This document shows, piece after piece, positions 8,004-15,545 of a DNA stretch of 64,000 nucleotides. This stretch comes from Streptomyces paradoxus (GTDB taxonomy: Bacteria > Actinomycetota > Actinomycetes > Streptomycetales > Streptomycetaceae): NCBI RefSeq assembly GCF_014202475.1, contig NZ_JACHGV010000001.1:800186-864185 (forward strand), in the 5' to 3' direction. The notes below the pieces were generated by a model. It did not search any database and had not been told where the DNA came from. It worked only from the letters and a program-made list of their open reading frames with translations. Within the stretch, counting starts at the first letter, position 1. Each line of letters starts with the position of its first letter. The position numbers and the translations under genes were made by a program.

Positions 8004-8513
8004 TCAGTCCTCTTCGACGAGTCGGGCCAGACGGATGCGGTTGATCTTCCCCAGTTCGGTGCGGACGATCTCCCGCTCCCGCTCCGGCGGGTTGCCGATC
8101 CGTTCCCGGAGCGCGTCGCGCATCTGCTCGCCGGTGCGGCCGGTGGCGCAGATCAGGAAGACATGGCCGAACCTCTCCTGGTAGGCGAGGTTCAGTTTCA
8201 GCATCTCCGTCCTGAGTGCGTCGGAGGCGCCGGCCATGCCGCTCTGTTCCCGGGCCGAGGTGGGGTCACCGGGCTTGGGGCGGCCGATGGGCGGGTGGCC
8301 GGCCATCGCCTCGTCGAGGTCGGCGGCCGTCAGCTCCGCCATGGCGGCGTCGCTCGCGGCGTACAGGTCCTCGCTGGTGGCGTAGGGGCGGGCGGCCAGC
8401 AGGCGCTTCGCCCACGCCGTGGCGGCGCACGCCTCGCGGAGTGCGGTGTACGCCGCGTGCTCCTCGAGGGTGTTGAACCGGGTCAGGCCCGGCGGCGTGG
8501 AAGTGGACGTCAC
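8004..8513 (-). CDS. OHCU decarboxylase
   Basis: A 169-residue 2-oxo-4-hydroxy-4-carboxy-5-ureidoimidazoline decarboxylase. It completes conversion of urate to S-allantoin. LDEAMAGHPPIGRP contains the catalytic HP and FGHVFLICATGRTGEQM is the conserved C-terminal block. A GTG at 8513 (VTSTSTPPGLTRFN) is used, with GGAGGC five bases upstream; no earlier start has a site. It is the first gene of a three-gene operon. A promoter and the palindrome at 8590-8604 lie upstream. Confidence 0.92.
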   Translation of the reverse strand: MTSTSTPPGLTRFNTLEEHAAYTALREACAATAWAKRLLAARPYATSEDLYAASDAAMAELTAADLDEAMAGHPPIGRPKPGDPTSAREQSGMAGASDALRTEMLKLNLAYQERFGHVFLICATGRTGEQMRDALRERIGNPPEREREIVRTELGKINRIRLARLVEED

Positions 8514-8561
8514 GGGAGCCTCCGTGGCCGGTGTCGGCCTTCGTGCTGAACGGGCGTGCCG

Positions 8562-8591
8562 ATAGCTAACGCCCTCCCGCGACAGCACGTC
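8562..8591 (-). promoter_or_regulatory. Putative promoter of the urate-oxidation operon
   Basis: On the minus strand TTGACG (8586-8591) is followed by 18-19 bases and then TTAGCT/TAGCTA. It overlaps the palindrome at 8590-8604, so a repressor bound there would block the -35 region. Inference from sequence only. Confidence 0.4.
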
Positions 8592-8604
8592 AACAGTTTG
8601 TTGA
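8590..8604. promoter_or_regulatory. Operator-like palindrome upstream of OHCU decarboxylase
   Basis: TCAACA and TGTTGA form perfect 6-bp arms around GTT. On the minus strand the extended version reads TTCAACAAACTGTTGA, close to TTCAACAAATTGTGAA at 11281. The gene just upstream encodes a helix-turn-helix protein that could bind here. Confidence 0.5.
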
Positions 8605-8647
8605 AAATTCGGTGGCGCGAAACCGGACCGTCGCGGGGCGGGTCCGG

Positions 8648-9016
8648 TCAGGCCCCCTTCTCGCGATTGAGGTAGTTGTAGACAGTGAAGCGGCTGACAC
8701 CGAGGGCGCTCGCCACGGTCTCCACGCCGTGCCGTACGGAGAAGGCGCCGCGCGCCTCGAGTATCCGCACGACCTCCTGCTTGGCCCTGCGGTCCAGATC
8801 GGCCAGCGGCACGCCCTTGCGGCGTTCCATGGCGGCCAGGATGTGATCGAGGGAGTCGGCGAGCTGCGGCAGCCGGACGGCGACGGCGTCCCGGCCCTCC
8901 CAGGACAGGACGACATCGTCGGGACCGGCCTCGTCGGGCGGGATCATCTCGCCGCCCATGGCGTCGACCAGGGGTTTCACGGCCGCGATGAACGGCTCGT
9001 CCCCCGCGCCACTCAC
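8648..9016 (-). CDS. Small helix-turn-helix regulator
   Basis: A 122-residue protein with a C-terminal helix-turn-helix: AKQEVVRILEARGAFSVRHGVETVASALG, then VSRFTVYNYLNREKGA. This resembles the C-terminal HTH of the YheO/DauR group. The N-terminal 70 residues (IAAVKPLVDAMGGEMIPPDE, LPQLADSLDHILAAMERR) are a small sensor-like part that I cannot assign and that seems too short for the PAS-like domain of YheO. The GTG start overlaps the previous stop by four bases (GTGA). Position between the urate operon and hyi suggests control of purine or glyoxylate genes. Confidence 0.75.
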   Translation of the reverse strand: MSGAGDEPFIAAVKPLVDAMGGEMIPPDEAGPDDVVLSWEGRDAVAVRLPQLADSLDHILAAMERRKGVPLADLDRRAKQEVVRILEARGAFSVRHGVETVASALGVSRFTVYNYLNREKGA

Positions 9017-9264
9017 GCCTCGCCCTCCTCGACCACGTTGACCTGGAGCGTGACCCGGGTGGCACCGGCCTCCAGGGTCTTGCGGAGCAGGGCGTCCACT
9101 GCGGTGAGCACCGCGTCGGCACCGCCCTCCGCGGTGTTGCCGAACGGGCCCACGTCCACGGCGTCCAGCTCGGCGGCCTCCACGACCTCGCGGGCCACCA
9201 CCGCGTGCGCGGGCGCCTCGTCCAGGTCGAACGGCTCGGTCGTGAACTCCACTCTCAGTCGCAC
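9013..9264 (-). CDS. MTH1187/YkoF-like thiamine-binding family protein
   Basis: An 83-residue protein matching the small MTH1187-type (PF01910) family: RVEFTTEPFDLDEAPAHA, then VDVGPFGNTAEGGADAVL, and a C-terminal strand ATRVTLQVNVVEEGEA. Family members are ferredoxin-like folds, some of which bind thiamine or pyrimidine-like ligands. It is translationally coupled to the downstream HTH gene by a GTGA overlap, so it may be a ligand-sensing partner; that is inference. It is divergent from hyi, with 160 bases between them. Confidence 0.65.
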   Translation of the reverse strand: MRLRVEFTTEPFDLDEAPAHAVVAREVVEAAELDAVDVGPFGNTAEGGADAVLTAVDALLRKTLEAGATRVTLQVNVVEEGEA

Positions 9265-9308
9265 GCGCTCAACCTAACGCGCGAGGCGGACTTTCCGGCA
9301 GCCCCTCT

Positions 9309-9337
9309 TGACAGCCCGTGCACCCCGCAGGCAATCT
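9309..9337 (+). promoter_or_regulatory. Promoter of the hyi-glxR operon
   Basis: TTGACA (9309-9314) is a consensus -35, followed by 17 bases and CAATCT (9332-9337) as the -10. The first operator copy begins at the last base of the -10, so transcription starts inside the operator region. Confidence 0.55.
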
Positions 9338-9351
9338 TCCGTTAAGCAGAA
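9337..9351. promoter_or_regulatory. Operator, imperfect copy (hyi promoter)
   Basis: TTCCG-TTAAG-CAGAA is one base off a perfect palindrome and begins exactly 21 bp upstream of the perfect copy at 9358. The same weak-strong arrangement recurs before gcl. Confidence 0.55.
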
Positions 9352-9357
9352 ACATGA

Positions 9358-9372
9358 TTCCGCAATACGGAA
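9358..9372. promoter_or_regulatory. Operator, perfect copy (hyi promoter)
   Basis: TTCCGCAATACGGAA, a palindrome with 5-bp arms. The identical 15-mer is found on the minus strand upstream of gcl (14548-14562). The likely binder is an IclR-family allantoin/glyoxylate repressor of the AllR type, which is not in this window. Confidence 0.7.
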
Positions 9373-9424
9373 AAGCGCCATGGACGCTCGCACCATGGAA
9401 GACACGGAAGGGAGCGCCGCCCCG

Positions 9425-10246
9425 ATGGGATTCGCAGACCAGCGCTTCAACGTCAACCTGTCGATCCTCTTCACGGAGCTCCCCCTCCTGGAGCGCCCCG
9501 CTGCCGCCGCGGCGGCCGGCTTCACCGCGGTCGAGCTGTGGTGGCCCTGGGTCGACTCGCCGACGCCGGAGCAGTCCGAGCTCGACGCCCTCAGGCGGGC
9601 GATCGAGGACGCGGGCGTCCAGCTCACCGGCCTGAACTTCTACGCCGGGCGGCTCCCGGGCCCGGACCGCGGCGCCCTGTCGGTCCCCGGCGAGGAGTCC
9701 GAGCGGTTCCGCGCCAACATCGACGTGGCCGCCGGCTTCGCCGCCGCCCTGGGCTGCACGGCCCTGAACGCCCTGTACGGCAACCGCGTCGAGGGCGTGG
9801 ACCCGGCCGAGCAGGACGCGCTCGCGCTGGAGAACCTGACCCTCGCGGCCCGGGCCGCCGACCGGATCGGCGGGGTGCTGCTGATCGAGGCCCTGAACCG
9901 GCCCGAGTCCCCGCTGTACCCGCTGGTGTCGGCCCCCGCCGCCGTGGCCGTCGTCGACCAGGTCAACGACGCGACCGGCCTGGGCAACGCCCGCTTCCTC
10001 ATGGACCTCTACCACCTGTCCATGAACGGCGAGGACCTCCCGTCGGTGATCGAGCGGTTCGCCTCGAAGACCGGCCACGTCCAGATCGCCGACAACCCCG
10101 GCCGCGGCGCGCCGGGCACGGGCTCACTGCCCCTCGAAGACCTCCTCGACCAGCTCACGAAGGCGGGCTACGACGGCTGGGTCGGCCTCGAGTACAAGCC
10201 GGGCGACCGCCCGAGCGCCGAGGCCTTCGACTGGCTGTCCCGCTGA
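9425..10246 (+). CDS. hyi: Hydroxypyruvate isomerase
   Basis: A 273-residue TIM-barrel sugar-isomerase-like enzyme (AP endonuclease 2 superfamily) that interconverts tartronate semialdehyde and hydroxypyruvate. The N-terminal FNVNLSILFTELPLLERP and AGFTAVELWWPW are typical of Hyi; VLLIEALNR provides a catalytic Glu, FLMDLYHL and HVQIADNPGR supply metal ligands, and VGLEYKPG is the C-terminal metal Glu block. The ATG at 9425 follows GGAAGGGAG. An upstream in-frame GTG is not used because the operators lie inside that stretch. It is the first gene of an operon with glxR. Confidence 0.9.
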   Translation: MGFADQRFNVNLSILFTELPLLERPAAAAAAGFTAVELWWPWVDSPTPEQSELDALRRAIEDAGVQLTGLNFYAGRLPGPDRGALSVPGEESERFRANIDVAAGFAAALGCTALNALYGNRVEGVDPAEQDALALENLTLAARAADRIGGVLLIEALNRPESPLYPLVSAPAAVAVVDQVNDATGLGNARFLMDLYHLSMNGEDLPSVIERFASKTGHVQIADNPGRGAPGTGSLPLEDLLDQLTKAGYDGWVGLEYKPGDRPSAEAFDWLSR

Positions 10247-10271
10247 CGACGTATCCGAAAGGCACCCCATC

Positions 10272-11162
10272 ATGAGCACACTCCCCAAGGTCGCCTGGAT
10301 AGGACTCGGCATCATGGGCTCCCCCATGTCCGAGAACCTGATCAAGGCGGGCTACCAGGTCACCGGCTACACGCTGGAGCAGGACAAGCTGGACCGCCTG
10401 GCCGCCGCCGGCGGCACCGCCGCGGGCTCGATCGCCGAGGCCGTGCGGGACGCCGACGTGATCATCACGATGGTCCCGGCCTCCCCGCAGGTCGAGGCCA
10501 TCGCCTACGGCCCGGCCGGCATCCTGGAGAACGCGAGGTCCGGCGCGCTGCTGATCGACATGTCCTCGATCACCCCGCAGACGTCGGTCGACCTGGCGAA
10601 GGCAGCGAAGGACAAGGGAATCCGCGTCCTGGACGCCCCGGTGTCCGGCGGCGAGGCCGGTGCCGTCGAGGCCGTGCTGTCCATCATGGTCGGCGGCGAG
10701 CAGGCCGACTTCGACGCCGCGAAGCCGATCCTCGAAGCCCTCGGCAAGACCATCGTGCTGTGCGGTCCGCACGGCTCCGGCCAGACCGTGAAGGCCGCCA
10801 ACCAGCTGATCGTCGCCGTGAACATCCAGGCGTGCGCCGAGGCCGTGGTCTTCCTGGAGAAGTCCGGCGTGGACCTGAAGGCCGCCCTGGACGTCCTCAA
10901 CGGGGGACTCGCCGGCTCGACCGTGCTGACCCGCAAGAAGGACAACTTCCTCGGCCGCGACTTCAAGCCGGGCTTCCGGATCGACCTGCACCACAAGGAC
11001 ATGGGCATCGTCACGGACGCCGCCCGCAACGTCGGCGCGGCCCTGCCCGTCGGTGCCGTGGTCGCCCAGCTGGTCGCGTCCCTGCGCGCGCAGGGCGACG
11101 GCGGCCTGGACCACTCGGCGCTGCTGCGGGGCGTGGAGCGGCTCTCCGGCGCGCAGGTCTGA
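10272..11162 (+). CDS. glxR: 2-hydroxy-3-oxopropionate (tartronate semialdehyde) reductase
   Basis: A 296-residue beta-hydroxyacid dehydrogenase. The N-terminal VAWIGLGIMGSPMSENLI is the NAD(P)-binding Rossmann motif, VLDAPVSGGEAGA the substrate loop, and GSGQTVKAANQL holds the catalytic Lys (K of TVKAANQ). It reduces tartronate semialdehyde made by Gcl to D-glycerate. It begins 26 bases after hyi and ends before an 18-bp hairpin. With gcl and hyi it forms the glycerate pathway for glyoxylate released by allantoin breakdown. Confidence 0.92.
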   Translation: MSTLPKVAWIGLGIMGSPMSENLIKAGYQVTGYTLEQDKLDRLAAAGGTAAGSIAEAVRDADVIITMVPASPQVEAIAYGPAGILENARSGALLIDMSSITPQTSVDLAKAAKDKGIRVLDAPVSGGEAGAVEAVLSIMVGGEQADFDAAKPILEALGKTIVLCGPHGSGQTVKAANQLIVAVNIQACAEAVVFLEKSGVDLKAALDVLNGGLAGSTVLTRKKDNFLGRDFKPGFRIDLHHKDMGIVTDAARNVGAALPVGAVVAQLVASLRAQGDGGLDHSALLRGVERLSGAQV

Positions 11163-11202
11163 CGTCCCTCACCCGGCCCGGACAGTCCCGGGCCCCGATC
11201 CC

Positions 11203-11261
11203 CGGGCGGCGCCGCCGCTGACACCTGTCCTGTCGCGCCCGAAGCGGCGGCGCCGCCCGGC
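11203..11261 (+). terminator. Large hairpin after glxR
   Basis: A perfect 18-bp inverted repeat (CCGGGCGGCGCCGCCGCT and its complement) encloses a 23-base loop, 40 bases after the glxR stop. Each arm is itself partly self-complementary (GGCGGCGCCGCC), so alternative folds are possible. No U-tract. Probably the operon terminator. Confidence 0.6.
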
Positions 11262-11280
11262 ACCAGCCATACCCACCGCT

Positions 11281-11296
11281 TCAACAAATTGTGAAC
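11281..11296. promoter_or_regulatory. Second TTCAACAAA-type motif
   Basis: TTCAACAAATTGTGAA resembles the palindrome upstream of OHCU decarboxylase (13 of 16 positions on the matching strand). It sits in the 434-base gene-free stretch 11163-11596, in which I otherwise see only the glxR terminator. It could belong to the promoter of the small gene at 11597. Confidence 0.35.
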
Positions 11297-11596
11297 TCCC
11301 TGACCGTGGCCGACCGCCCGGGGCGACCCGGATGAGGGGTGGTCCCCCGGGCACGGCACGGTCAGGGCGCGGACCGCGGCGGCGTGCGAGCCAGTGCGGT
11401 GGTGAAGGGCCCGGGCCGGCTTCTCGACCTGAGGGAAGCCCGCCAGGAGCCCGTCGCACCCGCCGCGGTCCCAGCACCCACCCCTCTCCCCGACCCCGTC
11501 CGGCGGCGCGAACGTCCTGTCGCGCCCAGCCTCGCGCCGCCGGACGGCCAGCGTCCCCGGGGTGCGGAACCGTCCCGTTCGCAGCAGCCTGAAGGC

Positions 11597-11833
11597 ATGG
11601 CACCTCCCACCGAGCACCCGCATGTCGTGGTCCACGCCCCCGCCCTGGACGGCTCGCGCCGGGTCACCCTGGGCAAGGAGCCGCTGGGCGTCGCGACCCA
11701 CGCCGACGACGTCGCCGAGATCCTGCGCCTAGCCGACCTGTACGTCACCGATGTCGCGGAGAGCGACCTCGTCGAGTGGCAGGGCGGCGGGCCGGACGAC
11801 TGGCCGGGACTGTCGGAGCACCACGAGGCGTGA
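11597..11833 (+). CDS. Small conserved hypothetical protein
   Basis: A 78-residue acidic protein (MAPPTEHPHVVVHAPALDG, then RRVTLGKEPLGVATHADDV, AEILRLADLYVTDVAESDL, VEWQGGGPDDWPG). It reads as a compact alpha/beta unit with a beta-hairpin start (HVVVHAP..RRVTLG). I do not recognise a named family. The ATG at 11597 has a CCTGAAGG-like site. It is monocistronic: a perfect 15-bp terminator follows at 11891. Confidence 0.6.
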   Translation: MAPPTEHPHVVVHAPALDGSRRVTLGKEPLGVATHADDVAEILRLADLYVTDVAESDLVEWQGGGPDDWPGLSEHHEA

Positions 11834-11890
11834 GCGCGGCTGCGCCACCGGTCGTACAGCCCGTACGGCACCCTCAGAACAACCTCTGAA

Positions 11891-11927
11891 CCCGGCCCCG
11901 GGGGCTTCAACCGCCCCCGGGGCCGGG
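11891..11927 (+). terminator. Terminator hairpin
   Basis: Perfect 15-bp arms (CCCGGCCCCGGGGGC and its complement) with loop TTCAACC, 57 bases beyond the small gene. Confidence 0.7.
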
Positions 11928-11990
11928 CACATTCTCGTCACACGGAGCCCGTCGGCACGGGGGCGGCGGGCCCGGCACGGGGGTGAAGCC

Positions 11991-12602
11991 ATGAGCGACG
12001 GTACGGCGGTCCGGCTGGAGCCGCACGAGATCGCACTGCTGGGGGAAGGCCCGCGGGCCGCCGTCACCGTCGCCGTGGTGGACCTGTACCTGCGGGGCCT
12101 GGTGGAGGCGGACCTGCCGGGGACGATCCGGGCGGGTGCCGCGGATGAGGCACCTGCACCGCGGCCGCCCTCTCCGCTGGCCGTCGCCGTGCACGCCCGC
12201 CTGCGCGAGCCCGCCGCCCCCAAGAGCCTGGTGAAGGACCCGGACATCCGGCTCGCGGTGGCCCTCCTGCGCATCCCGCTCGCTGAGGCGGGGCTGCTGC
12301 GCTACCCCCTGCTCGGACCGACCCGCACCGCCCGCCGCCACGTCCGCGGCCTGCGGCAGGACCACCCGCTGCCGACGAGCAGGCACGGCCTGACCGACGG
12401 TGAACGGTTGCTGCTGGTCGCCCTGCACGGCGAGGCGGCCCTGCGGCTGCTGGTGCCGCGCTTCGCCCTGCGGGCGGGTCTGGTCCGCCGGGCCGAGGTG
12501 GGCGGCAAGAGCCTCCTCAAGAACTCACCGCGCGGCACGGGCGGCGGGGGCTACCACTACTGCGGCGGAGGCGGGGGCGGCTGCGGGGGCGGCGGGAGCT
12601 GA
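11991..12602 (+). CDS. TIGR04222-like protein with Gly/Cys-rich tail
   Basis: A 203-residue protein. The N-terminal LEPHEIALLGEGPRAAVTVA followed by VDLYLRGLVEA, with later ALLRIPLAEAGLLRYPLL and GLTDGERLLLVALHGEAAL, fits the Streptomyces-rich TIGR04222 domain. The last 25 residues are almost pure Gly with two Cys (GGGGYHYCGGGG pattern). Family members are often membrane proteins with low-complexity Cys tails; no clear membrane helix is visible here, so this one looks like a short variant. ATG at 11991, weak site. It converges on gcl, with a shared hairpin at 12655-12691. Confidence 0.6.
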   Translation: MSDGTAVRLEPHEIALLGEGPRAAVTVAVVDLYLRGLVEADLPGTIRAGAADEAPAPRPPSPLAVAVHARLREPAAPKSLVKDPDIRLAVALLRIPLAEAGLLRYPLLGPTRTARRHVRGLRQDHPLPTSRHGLTDGERLLLVALHGEAALRLLVPRFALRAGLVRRAEVGGKSLLKNSPRGTGGGGYHYCGGGGGGCGGGGS

Positions 12603-12654
12603 CCCAGGGCGCGCGTGGGCGGTCATGCGCGGGGACTCGGCACAGACATGCCCG

Positions 12655-12691
12655 AGGGGCGGACCGTCCCCCACGGACGGGCCGCCCCTCT
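12655..12691. terminator. Bidirectional terminator hairpin
   Basis: GAGGGGCGG/CCGCCCCTC outer and CCGTCC/GGACGG inner stems with loop CCCAC and one opposed bulge base on each side. It lies 52 bases after the TIGR04222-like gene and 13 bases after the gcl stop, so it can serve both strands. Confidence 0.7.
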
Positions 12692-12704
12692 GCTCCCCCG
12701 CGCG

Positions 12705-14489
12705 TCAGACCTTCAGCGTCCTGATCGAGGTCGGCGCGTGGCCGGGCTCGGTGGCGATCTCCTCGAACTCCACGACGTTGCCGATGTCATTGGTCGTCGA
12801 CATGGAGATGTTGGTGACGCGCTCCAGGATCGCCTCGACGACGACCGGGACCCGGTGCTCCGCGGCCAGCTTCTTGGCCTGCTCGAAGGCGTCACCCAGC
12901 TCGGCGGGGTCGGTGACGCGGATCGCCTTGCAGCCGAGGCCCTCGGCGACCTTCACGTGGTCGACGCCGTAGACGCCGAGCTCCGGGGAGTTGAGGTTCT
13001 CGAATTCCAGGTTGACCTGGAAGTCGATCTCGAACGCCCGCTGCGCCTGGCGGATCAGACCCAGGTAGGAGTTGTTCACGAGGACGTGGACGTAGGGGAT
13101 CCTGTGCTGCGCTCCGACGGCGAGTTCCTCCAGCATGAACTGGAAGTCGTAGTCGCCGGAGAGGGCGACGACGGACGCCTCCGGGTCGGCCTTGGCGACG
13201 CCGAGCGCGGCCGGGATGGTCCAGCCGAGCGGGCCGGCCTGGCCGCAGTTGATCCAGTGGCGGGGCCGGTAGACGTGCAGCATCTGGGCGCCGGCGATCT
13301 GCGAGAGGCCGATGGTGGAGACGTACCGGGTCTCCGGGCCGAAGGCCTTGTTCATCTCCTCGTAGACGCGCTGCGGCTTGATCGGGATGTCGTCGAAGTG
13401 CGTCCGGCGCTGGAGGGTCGCCTTGCGCTCCTGGGCGGCCTCGGCCCACTCGGAACGGTCGGGCAGCCTGCCGTCCGCCCTCAGCTCGCGGGCGACCTCG
13501 ACGAACAGTTCCAGGGCGGCCCGGGCGTCGGAGGCGATGCCGTAGTCCGGGGCGAAGATCCTGCCGATCTGGGTGGGCTCGATGTCGACGTGGACGAACG
13601 TCCGCCCGGTTGTGTAGACGTCGAGTTTGCCGGTGTGGCGGTTGGCCCAGCGGTTGCCGATGCCGAGGACGAAGTCGGACTCCAGGAACGTCGCGTTGCC
13701 GTAGCGGTGCGAGGTCTGCAGGCCGACCATGCCGGCGTTCAGCTCGTGGTCGTCGGGCAGGATGCCCCAGCCCATCAGGGTCGGGACGACCGGGGTGCCG
13801 GTCAGCTCGGCGAACTCGACGAGGAGTTCGGCGGCGTCGGCGTTGATGATGCCGCCGCCCGCGACGATCAGCGGCCGCTCGGAGGCGTTGAGCATCCCGA
13901 TCGCCTTCTCGATCTGGGCGCGGGTCGCCGCGGGCTTGTAGACCGGGAGCGGCTCGTAGGTCTCCGGGTCGAACTCGATCTCCGTCAGCTGCACGTCGAT
14001 CGGCAGGTCGATGAGGACCGGGCCGGGGCGGCCGGAGCGCATCAGGTGGAAGGCCTGCTGGAAGACGCCCGGGACCTGCGCCGCCTCCAGCACCGTGACG
14101 GCCATCTTCGTGACCGGCTTGGCGATGGAGGCGATGTCGACGGCCTGGAAGTCCTCCTTGTGGATCACGGCGGTCGGGGCCTGGCCCGTGATGCACAGGA
14201 TCGGGATGGAGTCGCCGGTCGCGGAGTACAGACCCGTGATCATGTCGGTGCCGGCCGGGCCCGAGGTGCCGATGCAGACGCCGATGTTGCCCGGGTGGGC
14301 GCGGGTGTAGCCCTCGGCCATGTGCGAGGCGCCCTCGACATGCCGGGCGAGGGTGTGGGTGATGCCGCCGGAGGCTTTGAGCGCCGCGTAGAACGGGTTG
14401 ATCGCCGCGCCGGGGACACCGAACGCGTCGGCGACGCCCTCGCGCTTGAGGATCTCAACTGCCGCGCGGGCAGCGGTCATTCGAGCCAT
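12705..14489 (-). CDS. gcl: Glyoxylate carboligase
   Basis: A 594-residue ThDP-dependent enzyme that joins two glyoxylates into tartronate semialdehyde with loss of CO2. It aligns with E. coli Gcl along its whole length. [13 protein letters not shown] shows the Val that replaces the catalytic Glu of most ThDP enzymes, a known Gcl hallmark; [28 protein letters not shown] and [19 protein letters not shown] (ThDP/Mg motif, ending [11 protein letters not shown]) follow. ATG at 14489 (MARMTAARA) with GGAG upstream. Its promoter carries the same operator pair as hyi, so the reactions feeding hyi and glxR are co-controlled although the genes are on opposite strands. Confidence 0.95.
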   Translation of the reverse strand: MARMTAARAAVEILKREGVADAFGVPGAAINPFYAALKASGGITHTLARHVEGASHMAEGYTRAHPGNIGVCIGTSGPAGTDMITGLYSATGDSIPILCITGQAPTAVIHKEDFQAVDIASIAKPVTKMAVTVLEAAQVPGVFQQAFHLMRSGRPGPVLIDLPIDVQLTEIEFDPETYEPLPVYKPAATRAQIEKAIGMLNASERPLIVAGGGIINADAAELLVEFAELTGTPVVPTLMGWGILPDDHELNAGMVGLQTSHRYGNATFLESDFVLGIGNRWANRHTGKLDVYTTGRTFVHVDIEPTQIGRIFAPDYGIASDARAALELFVEVARELRADGRLPDRSEWAEAAQERKATLQRRTHFDDIPIKPQRVYEEMNKAFGPETRYVSTIGLSQIAGAQMLHVYRPRHWINCGQAGPLGWTIPAALGVAKADPEASVVALSGDYDFQFMLEELAVGAQHRIPYVHVLVNNSYLGLIRQAQRAFEIDFQVNLEFENLNSPELGVYGVDHVKVAEGLGCKAIRVTDPAELGDAFEQAKKLAAEHRVPVVVEAILERVTNISMSTTNDIGNVVEFEEIATEPGHAPTSIRTLKV

Positions 14490-14547
14490 CGAGTACTCCT
14501 GCTTCGGCTGTCGGATTCGCACTCCCGTCGCGCCCCGCGGTGAGCTC

Positions 14548-14562
14548 TTCCGTATTGCGGAA
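14548..14562. promoter_or_regulatory. Operator, perfect copy (gcl promoter)
   Basis: On the minus strand this reads TTCCGCAATACGGAA, identical to 9358-9372. It lies 59 bases upstream of the gcl start. Confidence 0.7.
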
Positions 14563-14568
14563 ATTGTT

Positions 14569-14583
14569 TTCTACTATCTGGAA
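14569..14583. promoter_or_regulatory. Operator, imperfect copy (gcl promoter)
   Basis: TTCTA-CTATC-TGGAA is a one-mismatch palindrome starting exactly 21 bp from the perfect copy, on its upstream side relative to gcl, as in the hyi promoter. Confidence 0.5.
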
Positions 14584-14698
14584 TGAATGTATGCGGGGTG
14601 GGCGAAGGGCGTCAAGAGACGCCAAGCGCCGGACAGAGCAGGGCCCGAGGGAGCACGATGGGCACGCTGTCCCGACGCGACACGGTTCTGGAGTGGCC

Positions 14699-15517
14699 AT
14701 GCCCGAGACCGTTGCGGTGCGCTGCCCGGCCTGCCGCCGCGAGCACCGCTACACGGCTCCCGCGTACCCCTGCGCGTGCGGCGCGCCGGTCGCCCCGCGA
14801 CTGGACCGCGACGGCTCGCCGACGCCCGTCTCGCACCGGGTCTGGCAGGACGACTGGGTGACGGTGCGGTGCGGCTCCTGCGGACGGCGCGGCGAGTGGC
14901 CGCACCCGGAGGTGGGGTGTTCGTGCGGGGTGGTGCTGCGGGTGGCGGTGGTGGAGGGCCCGGTGGGCATCCGGGACCAGGACTCGGCGACGGCCGGCGG
15001 GACGTCGCCCGCCGAGAGCGCGACAACCGGCCGGGACACGGCAGGGGGCCAGGGCAAGACATCCGCCCGGGACACGGCAGACGCCCCCGATACGTCCGTC
15101 ACCGGCGACGCCGCCTCCGCCCGGCCTCCGTTCAGGTCCGTCACCATCCGCACCGCCCTCGACGCCGTCACCGCCACCGCGCTGTATCTGCGCTGGCTCG
15201 GATACCGGGGTGTCCGCCGGGCGGACCAGCGGCCCCCGTCCGGTATAGGACTGGCCGCCCGCGGTGTCGTCGCGCAGGTCGACCCGGCCGTGCGCCCGGC
15301 GGGTCTGCGGGACGTGGAGTGCCTGTGGCTGACGGCCATGACCGAGTCCGCGGACTGCCTCTACTTCTCCCTCGCCGGATACGCCGACGACGCCCGGGCC
15401 CGCGCCGACGCCCTGGGCGTCCCTCTGTTCGTCCTGGACCCCACCGGCACACCGAGGCCGGTGAACGCCCCGGCCGAGACGCTGGCCGCGGCCGGCCCCG
15501 GAAACCGGGCCCCCTGA
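14699..15517 (+). CDS. Double zinc-ribbon protein with degenerate nuclease-like C-terminus
   Basis: A 272-residue soluble protein. Residues 1-80 contain Cys pairs: RCPACRREHRY with PCACGAPV, then VRCGSCGRRGEW with GCSCGVVL, i.e. two zinc-ribbon-like knuckles. A Thr/Ala/Gly/Asp-rich linker follows (about 90-145). The C-terminal 120 residues (LYLRWLGYRGVRRADQRPPS, GLAARGVVAQVDP, ECLWLTAMTESADCLYFSLAGY, PLFVLDPTGTPRPVN) resemble an Mrr-type restriction-endonuclease fold, but the expected acidic and lysine positions (D..QxK) read G and D, so it may be inactive. ATG at 14699 with GGAG five bases upstream. Confidence 0.6.
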   Translation: MPETVAVRCPACRREHRYTAPAYPCACGAPVAPRLDRDGSPTPVSHRVWQDDWVTVRCGSCGRRGEWPHPEVGCSCGVVLRVAVVEGPVGIRDQDSATAGGTSPAESATTGRDTAGGQGKTSARDTADAPDTSVTGDAASARPPFRSVTIRTALDAVTATALYLRWLGYRGVRRADQRPPSGIGLAARGVVAQVDPAVRPAGLRDVECLWLTAMTESADCLYFSLAGYADDARARADALGVPLFVLDPTGTPRPVNAPAETLAAAGPGNRAP

Positions 15518-15533
15518 CCACGCCGCCGCACCG

Positions 15534-15539
15534 CATACT
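15534..15539 (+). promoter_or_regulatory. -10-like hexamer of a probable leaderless GNAT mRNA
   Basis: CATACT, exactly 6 nt before the ATG at 15546; no ribosome site is present. It belongs to the set of similar starts in this window. Confidence 0.4.
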
Positions 15540-15545
15540 CGCCGC

